Assembly (NCBI GenBank): GCA_012845835.1
Contig: JABAKD010000007.1
Span: 10,451,665-10,515,664, forward strand
Source of the DNA: Undaria pinnatifida
Taxonomy: Eukaryota; Sar; Phaeophyceae; Laminariales; Alariaceae
Direction: 5' to 3'
Length of the DNA: 64,000 nt
This document shows, one piece after another, positions 57,547 to 64,000 of this stretch. Each line of letters opens with the position of its first letter. The stretch's first letter is position 1. The position numbers and the translations under genes are program-made. The notes under the pieces were generated by a model that saw only the letters and a program-made list of their open reading frames with translations, did not search any database and had not been told where the DNA came from.

Positions 57547-59690
57547 AAAGAACGGGCGTCGGTGCCCCACCTCGGCGAGGGGGGAGCGTTGAAATCGCCC
57601 TCCCGGGGACGGCTCGCTTGCCCGCCCCCGCTTTTTCATCGTCGCTGCCTGCTATTTTCTTCTTTGCGAACTCCAACTATATTCAACTTTCGAATTGCTT
57701 TTTGGCCACTTGAGCCGTGGATACAGCCATGGACACGAGACCACAAGCGCGCCTGCGTCAACAGCAAGCACAACAACACCAGGACCAATCACAGCAGCGT
57801 CCAGCCGTCGCCGCTCGCCGTGCGCAGAATCGGCAACACGAGCGCTTTTCGCTTGGCCTAACCATGTCGAATCCCGCCCAGCCCGAAAGCACTGTAACCA
57901 ATAAATCGGCTGCTGCTCGCCTGTTTGCTCTACGTACTGTTTCTTCTTCAGGTGTATTGCTCTACGTACTGCTGCATTGCTGTACTGCTGTACTGGGTAG
58001 GTTCATGGGTTCATCGTGGGTGGTGGGTGGGTGGTGGACGGCGGCTCGCCCGCTCCCCGAGATGGCCGAGTATCGTCAAAAAATGACCCCCCCCCCGCCT
58101 GTTTCCTGTTTCATACAAGGTCCTCAAGAACCAACCAACTAGCTGCGCCCCGCGTACCAGGTGTACTGCCGTACGTACTGCTGCACTGCTGTTCTGCTGT
58201 ATTTAGTAAAGGTTTGGTCGGTGGGTGGGTGGAGGGTACACTGCGTCGTCCGTGGTGGGTGGGTGGGCCGTTCTGTACGTGGGAGTCTTTTTGCGTCCTG
58301 TGGGAGATGAACTTTTTTATTTTCTACAATACCGGCCTCCCACTGGGTGCTTGGGAGTACCACCGTCCCCACTGCTGCACTCCTCTGTCCTTTACTACCG
58401 TACGCACTGCTGCACTGCCGTACTGCTGCCCTGTGGCATCATTTATTTTTCTTTTGCAAAGCTTGCATACAGAGGATGATACCTTTACTACCGTACGTAC
58501 TGCTGCACCAGGTACTGCCGTACTGCCCTGTTGTTATTTTGTTCTTGTAGTACTTATTTAATACGGAGGATACAACACCAACTTGTTCTTGTCCGCCATA
58601 CCGGCCGGCAACAGGCATATTTCGGAAGAACGGGCGTCGGTGCCCCACCTCGGTGAGGGGGGTTCGTGGAAATCGCCCTCCCGGGGACGGCTCGCTTGGC
58701 CCCCGGCGTGGCGGGTAACAATAAACAATTGCAAATTCCGCCCAGCCCGAGAGCATTGATTGTAACTAACGAATCGGCTGCTGCTCGCCTGTCAGGTGTA
58801 TTGCTTTACGTACTGCTGCATTGCTGTACTGCAGTACTGGGTGGTGGGTGGTGGGTGGGTGGTGGGCGTGTGGTGGATAGCGGCTCGCTCGCTCCCCGAG
58901 ATGGCCGAGTATCGTCAAAAATTGAAACTCCCCCCGTTTGTTTCCTTTTTCATACCTGGGTACAAGGTCCTCAAGAACCAAACAACTGCTCCCCGCGTAC
59001 CAGGTGTACTGCTGTACGTACTGCTGCACTTTTTGTTTTGTGTTTCATGCAAGGTCCTCGAGAACCAACCCACTAACTGCTCCCCGCGTACCAGGTGTGC
59101 TGCTGTACGTACTGCTGCACTGCTGTGCTGCTGTATGTAGTAAAGGCTTGGTCGGTAGGTGGGTGGAGGATGCACTGACTGCGTCTTCCGTGGTGGGTGG
59201 GTGGCCTGTTATTTTTTGGTTTTCTTAGTACTCAGACTACATAGAGAGCTCTGAGGATAATACAGCACCAATTTGTTGTTTTTTTCGGGTGCAGGCGCGC
59301 TGCTGTACGTACTGCTGAAATGCTGTACTGACTGCTGTAGTCTATGTAGTAAGGGTTTGGTCGGTGGGTGGGTGGAGGGTGCACTGCGTCGTCCGTGGTG
59401 GGGGGGGCGTTCCTTACGTTGGAGTCTTTTTCGTCCTGACTGTGGGAGATGAACCTTTATTTTTGTTTATAAAATATCGGCCTCCCATTCACTGGTGCTT
59501 GAGAGTACCATCGTCCCCACTGCTGCACACCTCTGTCCTTTACTACCGTACGTACCGCTGCACTGCCGTGCTGCTGCCCTGTTACTATATTATTTTTTTA
59601 TTATTACATATAGAGGATACAGCACCAATTTGTTTTTTTCCGCCAGGCCGGCAACTGGCAAACTTCGGGAGTACCACTAGTATATGATTA
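57547..59690 (+). repeat. Triplicated segment with GTACTGCTGCA repeats
   Basis: Copy 1 (about 57547-58560), copy 2 (58627-59240) and partial copy 3 (59285-59690) share long blocks: GAACGGGCGTCGGTGCCCCA with CCCTCCCGGGGACGGCTCGC; AATCGGCTGCTGCTCGCCTG; GAGATGGCCGAGTATCGTCA; AAGGTCCTCRAGAACCAACC; TTTGGTCGGTGGGTGGGTGG with GTGGGAGATGAAC. Interspersed GTACTGCTGCACTGC units add local repetition. Copies 1 and 2 are about 85-90% alike where aligned. Confidence 0.8.
57729..57953 (+). CDS. Possible first exon, Gln-rich unknown protein
   Basis: ATG at 57729 (GCCATGGAC context) opens MDTRPQARLRQQQAQQHQDQ and about 50 further residues, ending at CTTCAG|GTGTAT. Part of it (the SNPAQPES region) is duplicated at 58740 without an intact frame. 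The exon lies in the triplicated segment, has no domain and no identified partner exon, so it may be chance. Confidence 0.2.
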
Positions 59691-59785
59691 ATACGCGCGA
59701 TCGGAGTATCACCCACAATGTTGCCAAGATGAGCTTCGACCAAATCCTTGATCTCATACGTAGCTGGAGTGTATTAAAATGTTAC
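59690..59785 (+). repeat. Family A 3' end
   Basis: Has the GCGCGATCGGAGTATCACCC block, CCAAGATGAGCTTCGACC, TCCTTGATCTCATACG and AGCTGGAGTGTATT. It sits directly before the longest family A copy. Confidence 0.65.
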
Positions 59786-59808
59786 ATGTGACCTAAACCT
59801 CTTGAACC

Positions 59809-59809
<1 letters not shown>

Positions 59810-59847
<38 letters not shown>
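59810..59847. repeat. C-homopolymer
   Basis: About 37 C in a row, part of the C-rich 5' module of family A. The length may be unreliable. Confidence 0.85.
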
Positions 59848-59849
<2 letters not shown>

Positions 59850-59853
<4 letters not shown>

Positions 59854-60800
59854 TTTTTGCCTCCCTCTCTTGCTTAAACGCCTCACCTAATGTCGAAATC
59901 CGCGAGAGTAATAAACACTTCCACGAGCTGGATATCACCTCAATATCGTTTCAGGGCCGTCCATGCCGCTGCTGCAATTCCCGCCCCCCCCCCCGCCCCC
60001 GACGCCCCCTCCTTTCCCACCACCCGCACCATCGCCTAGACTTAGCACCAGGCGTATAGCAAACCCCTACATCTATGCGACCTAAAGCCTCCCCCGCCCC
60101 GCCCCCCCCTCCCCCACAAAAAGGATTTTTATAGTTTTCACGCACAAATTGACCTGCCCCACCCGTCCCCTTCCCCCCTCCCCCCCTCCCGCCCCCCGTT
60201 TGATGAAAATCAGGCCCCCACGTCCTTGAAAACTCCGTCGTCCCCTCACCGGTTATTCCACTTACAGAATTCACTTGATAAACTCATGCTTTTCATTCCA
60301 CAGCCGTCAGATTTTGTCCCCCTCAGAAACGGGTTTTTTATAGTTTTCGCGCACAGACTGCCTAATATCACTCTGTTGACCCTGATAGCTACACCGTAGT
60401 TGCAAGGGGAGTCGCCGACCTATATCCTTAATGAGGACACACAACCCGTAATACGCGCGATCGGAGTATCATACACAGCTGACCAAGGCTACGGTGGGGG
60501 GGGTACCCCCATTTTCACTGGTGTGTTTGAGCCACTCGCACGAGTAGCTCTGTACCCTACGGATGAAGATGGTTTAGGAACTTGGTTTGCCGCAGCTTAG
60601 ATCACCTTTGCATTGCGGATTGATTTCGTCAATGTGAAATATAAAGAAAACGTAAGATTGCATAGGAACAAAGGGGTTACTCGCGCGAGTGACCCCTAGC
60701 CACTGAAATAAAAGGCCCAAAAGGGGACCCCCCTACCGTAGCCTGGGTCAGCTTGCAAAGATGAGTTTCGACAAAATACTCGATCTCACAGCTGGATGGA
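59850..60800 (+). repeat. Family A repeat, longest copy, interrupted
   Basis: Shows nearly all modules: AGTAATAAACACTTCCACG, CACCATCGCCTAGACTTAG, ACCGGTTATTCCACTTACAG, the GCCGTCAGATTTTGTCCCC block, TATCCTTAATGAGGACACAC, GCGCGATCGGAGTATCATAC and, after an inserted family B element, GCAAAGATGAGTTTCGAC with ATCTCACAGCTGG. The uninterrupted site ACAGCTTGCAAAG is seen in other family A copies. Confidence 0.8.
60481..60749 (+). mobile_element. Family B MITE, complete (269 bp), nested in family A
   Basis: Termini GACCAAGGCTACGGT and, inverted at the right, GACCCAGGCTACGGT (14 of 15 match). The direct flanks are AGCT (60477-60480 and 60750-60753), a 4-bp target duplication. The empty site is known from other family A copies. 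The interior has GCCACTCGCACGAGTAGCTC, a TTGGTTTGCCGCAGCTTAG block and GGTTACTCGCGCGAGTGACC. No coding capacity. A 4-bp duplication does not fit hAT, Mutator or Tc1 types; the superfamily is undecided. Confidence 0.88.
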
Positions 60801-61786
60801 GTGAATTATGAAGTTTAATAATACTGTTGTATTCTATTCGATGCTTGGATTTAACCTGCATCAGTTTGTTGACTGCTGTTGTTATTATATTTACGTGTAA
60901 TACGTCGGCGCCTGATCTTTCATTCCCCACGGTCAACTGGGGGCCTACCAAGACGTACCATCAAAAGATTGTTCACCCGTTGGCCGACTCCCGTAACACT
61001 TTGGTCGTGGAAAAAGTGGCTTTCCTGGTACTTGCTATGTATGGGCGGCTACGCTCTTGATCATCGCGGGTTCTCGTTAGCTATTGAATACTGCCGTGTA
61101 ACCTAATAGACTAGTAGTACATGTCCTAAACACAACTCGTCGATCAACGTGACCAAGTCAAATTTGTACCGTTTTGCCAAATATATTAGGTTAAATCTAT
61201 GTTGCTGCGTGAAAACTGCAGGTACCAGTGCCTAATCGGCTGTGTCGTCTCGAGCGATTCAAGTATCGGTACTTGAGCAGTATAGTCTATACAGGTTCCT
61301 AATCGTTTGCACTCGTTACTTGTCGCGTCCGTTCGGTGCTTTTTCAGCCTTGGAAGAGCGTCGAACACTCCTGATTCGCCTACAACAGGCGACCAAGCCT
61401 TCTAAAAACTGGAGACGAAAATGCGTAGACTATAGCTGCTGTGACAGGTTTGAGGCATGGTCGAGCACGCAAACCGCTAAGTCGCACATTTGGGTTTAAC
61501 AAAGGCAATATGTGCCCTATACTGGACAGATATTGTGGATACTATATTTATACGTGCGCAATACATTGCGACGATATTGGACGCGCGATTTGCATATTTA
61601 ACGGATCCCAGTCGAACAGCCGTGACAGTATCGTATTGATTTTGAACCACGAAAAGTGCTTCCTTGTTGTTGCAAAACCCAAACAGTGGGAGGGCGCTTT
61701 TAGGAGCGGTGTTGTCCAAAGAGAATCGGCATTTATATGTAGCCACTATTATTAGAAGTCGTAACTGCATATCAAAAACACGTACA
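60801..61786. other. No gene recognised
   Basis: The + frame at 61441-61755 has reasonably protein-like composition (for example LILNHEKCFLVVAKPKQWEG), but no domain, start or splice support. TAGTCTA words lie at 61109, 61281 and 61427. Confidence 0.35.
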
Positions 61787-62284
61787 TTATAAAATATCGT
61801 TCGTATCGCAAGAAGCAAACAGCATGCATATTAGAATTCCAGGTAGCAACCTACCCGGTGTATGCACCCCATGTACAACGAATGCAGGTGATGCTATTAC
61901 AAACGGCATCTTGCAGTCAAGCGGGCGTGCTGGTGCGATCCAAGGCGGTGCAGTTTGTCGTGCTCGAGATCCAGATTGTGGTGGTGCGGTAGCCCCAGAA
62001 ATGAAGTTCGCCCTGTTCCAAACGACGACGATGACCAGCGACCCCAGAAGCGAAGTCCAAATCGAAGACGATCTCACCGGTTCCTGAACAATGCTCTGCC
62101 GGCTCGAAACGATCGATGATGATGCTGCAATTCCAGAAGAGGCTCCGCCCGGGCATTCTAAAAGTGTTGTATTACTACCGAAATATTCTGCGGCGACCGT
62201 ACACTTCGGGTACGGTTTTTCCAGGAGCTCTGACGGTTTCATAGGAAAGTGCTGCAGCGACGCCGGGAGTTGTTGTTCCAGCAA
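61787..62284 (-). other. Unassigned 165-codon open frame
   Basis: One of the longer frames outside simple sequence, on the minus strand. It contains a short hydrophobic stretch (LLGSLVIVVVWNRANFIS) and Ser/Pro/Ala-rich parts. The + strand of the same DNA is also open over 87 codons, so coding is uncertain. No family is recognised. Confidence 0.2.
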
Positions 62285-63060
62285 TCAAATTTCAAGCCCA
62301 TATATTAGCAGAGGTGTCGCGACACGTCTTCCCGACGACCCCGCGTTGAGGCAACACGTTGTGACGATGACGCGCTGATGGCCGCGGTTGTATTTCACCA
62401 GCTAAAGTCCGAAGCCCCAAATTTCGCGCTCACCGTTGACGCTTTCAACCAACTGAGTGTTTGATGTCATCAAAGCGCGCTCGGGCGTTAAATTTTGCTG
62501 GCCACCGTGCGTGCGGCACCCGTCTGAAACCGTGAGATTGCTATATGCGTGGTTGCCGTGTGCACAAGACACCATCTCTGCCAACTGTCACCCGACGATC
62601 AGGGTCTTTCTGTCCAGCAGGTTTGTTTCTTTTCCCGCGGGCCTTGGACACAAGGCTCATCCACTCGTGGAACAATGACGCCCTGGCTTATCACAGTTGT
62701 GGCAGATTACGGTGGAGCTGAGATCAGATTACGATGTCATTGCTGCCACAACCTTTCCGCACGAGAAGCGATCCTACTCGTTTTCTTCCGCGAGTGATCT
62801 TCCACGTTCAAATCTTCCACATTTGAGCGGGCTAGTTACAGGCACGCAGCAGGGGTGCTTCGCAATCAATTCGAGGGACTCCCGTGCAATCAAACCCGTA
62901 TTTAATGCACAGCCGTTGCGACTCTGTCAGCGGCAGTACAGCAGCAGTAGTCTCGAACCAGACCGTCACGCCCTCCAAACAAAGCCGTAATTCAGCGTTT
63001 GCTTATTTCTCAGGGGTTATGCAGAAATATTCAGCAAGCAGTATGGTCTAGTCTAGTCTA
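62285..63060. other. No gene recognised
   Basis: A + frame at 62697-62990 (98 codons) looks moderately protein-like but overlaps two other open frames. TAGTCTA-type words lie at 63049-63058. Confidence 0.35.
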
Positions 63061-63064
63061 TTTA

Positions 63065-63322
63065 GTAAAAGTAGCAGCCACAGCAGCCGCAGAAGCAGCA
63101 CCAGCATCAGCCGAAGCGAAAGCAGCAAAAGCGGCAGCAGCGCCGGCAGCAACAGCAACAGCTACAGCTACAGCAACAGCAATAGCGGCAGAAACAGGCA
63201 AAGCGGCAACAGCAGTTGCAGCAACAGCGGCAGCAACAGCAATAGCAACAGCAGCAGCGGCAACGGCAGCAGCAGCGGCGGCAGCGGTAGCAGCAGCAGC
63301 GATAGCAACGGCAATCGTACAA
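63065..63322. repeat. Imperfect GCA/GCN triplet array
   Basis: About 250 bases of GCA, ACA and GCG triplets with ATA interruptions. The Ala-rich frame on + and the Cys- or Ala-rich frames on minus are consequences of the repeat. It would lie just after the stop codon of the minus-strand frame at 63323-63535. Confidence 0.85.
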
Positions 63323-63535
63323 CTAGGACGCTGCAGCAGCGGCATCAGCAGTTCCAAGTGATGACGGTGATGGCAACTCTGTGGAGAAGTCTGTAGTGGG
63401 CGCAGCAACCCAGGTTACAGTGTCAATGATCTCACTTGTTTGCCACGATTGTCGGTAGCCGTGCAGTGCTGACACAAGCCGAGCCTCATAACCCGTTGGC
63501 GGGACCCGCACATCAGGCGTGTAGCGAGGCAGTTG
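63323..63535 (-). CDS. Possible terminal exon, unknown protein
   Basis: On the minus strand an acceptor-like site (pyrimidine-rich sequence, then GGTAG) is followed by 70 codons and a stop: QLPRYTPDVRVPPTGYEARL onward to a Ser/Thr/Pro-rich tail and AAAAAS. The composition looks protein-like. The exon would start in phase 0, which does not match the phase 1 end of the exon candidate at 63587-63634, and the implied intron would be only 51 bases. Either another exon or acceptor is involved, or one of the two is not real. Confidence 0.3.
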   Translation of the reverse strand, partial: QLPRYTPDVRVPPTGYEARLVSALHGYRQSWQTSEIIDTVTWVAAPTTDFSTELPSPSSLGTADAAAAAS

Positions 63536-63586
63536 CTACCGGACAGCGTGCGAGAGAGAGAAACACCGGTATCCGTCGGGACTTAC

Positions 63587-63989
63587 CGGCAAATTGCACG
63601 AGCTTCTTGGGAGAGATGATTAAATCGGTAGCGCCTTAAGGGCAAGTTTGTTGATGGCCGGTTGTGTCCAAGAGGACAAATGAGGCGAGAAAAAGATAGG
63701 AGATATTGCATGTGCCAGGAACACTCTTATCCCAGGTTCGTACCAAACCAAACCAAACTCAGAGGTCTTGCTTAGCTCAAACAACAAAAAGCTAACCAGT
63801 AATAGTACCTGTGAGACCCTCCTTCGCAAGTATCCTACCCGGGGCTCCCGATACTCTGAAACCATGTATTTCAATCGGAGCGACACTCACTTTGATGTTT
63901 CCACGTATAAGCCCCACTAAATCGGCAGCGCCGCGCCCTGCAATCCTCGGACCGGAAAAATGGTTACAACCTGGGCCAGCAGTGGTCAT
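63587..63989 (-). CDS. Possible small two-exon gene, unknown protein
   Basis: Minus-strand exon 63989-63809 runs from an ATG (CAACAATGACC) through MTTAGPGCNHFSGPRIAGRG, then a Val/Ile-rich part with VSVAPIEIHGFRVSG, to ACAG|GTACTA in phase 1. A 174-base intron with a pyrimidine-rich end leads to 63634, where GCGCTACCG continues in phase: GATDLIISPKKLVQFAG. The second exon either ends at GCCG|GTAAGT (63587) or reads on to a stop at about 63513. The frame-compatible splice is the main support. The gene may extend left of the first ATG, outside the window. No family is recognised. Confidence 0.35.
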
Positions 63990-64000
63990 TGTTGACACGT

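Noticed and set aside
57398-57676. Arg/Gly/Pro-rich minus-strand frames
   Set aside because: They sit in GC-rich DNA that is partly duplicated at 58627, where the frame is not kept, so coding is unlikely.

Overview
This window looks like nuclear DNA of a large, repeat-rich eukaryotic genome. There are no operons, gene density is very low, introns have pyrimidine-rich 3' ends, and triplet microsatellites (GTT/CAA, CAG) are frequent. The one large gene encodes a protein rich in Gln, Ala, Ser and Pro, with half of a fungal-type Zn2Cys6 cluster. That combination would suit a stramenopile such as a brown alga, but this is inferred from style only; no marker gene proves the lineage.

Layout. 0-24 kb: no convincing gene. 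It holds copies of an unclassified interspersed repeat (called family A here), a family linked to CAA/GTT microsatellites (family C), foldback units (family F), several degenerate tandem repeats, a 300-bp GTT array (14.1-14.4 kb) and a cluster of tRNA-derived SINE pieces (19.0-19.9 kb). 24.1 kb: one possible first exon. 25.9-28.4 kb: a fossil Ty1/copia-type LTR retrotransposon with both LTRs and near-matching target duplications. 29.1-29.7 kb: two nested copies of a MITE (family B). 29.7-41.7 kb: more A, B and D copies, SINE pieces and minisatellites.

41.8-50.6 kb: the main gene, on the + strand. One exon (about 41765-42194) carries the last four cysteines of the zinc cluster. A 5.2-kb intron filled with MITEs, direct repeats and a 443-bp ACAT array follows, then a 3.2-kb terminal exon (47386-50573). 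Splice phases match exactly. The first two cysteines must lie in an earlier exon that I could not find. The 2.5 kb after the stop is free of the repeat families and may be a long 3' UTR.

53-64 kb: a 100-bp minisatellite (54.6-55.35 kb), a foldback element with perfect 30-bp arms, a triplicated 0.4-1-kb segment (57.5-59.7 kb), and a family A copy interrupted by a family B element with a clean 4-bp target duplication (60481-60749). At the right edge is a possible small gene on the minus strand.

No new enzymatic or defence system is visible. The most informative features are the nested insertions that define family B, the repeated link between family C and CAA arrays, two strongly over-represented short words (TAGACTA/TAGTCTA and ACCAGGTA), and a putative transcription factor whose zinc cluster is split by an intron. 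Identities and copy numbers were judged by eye.
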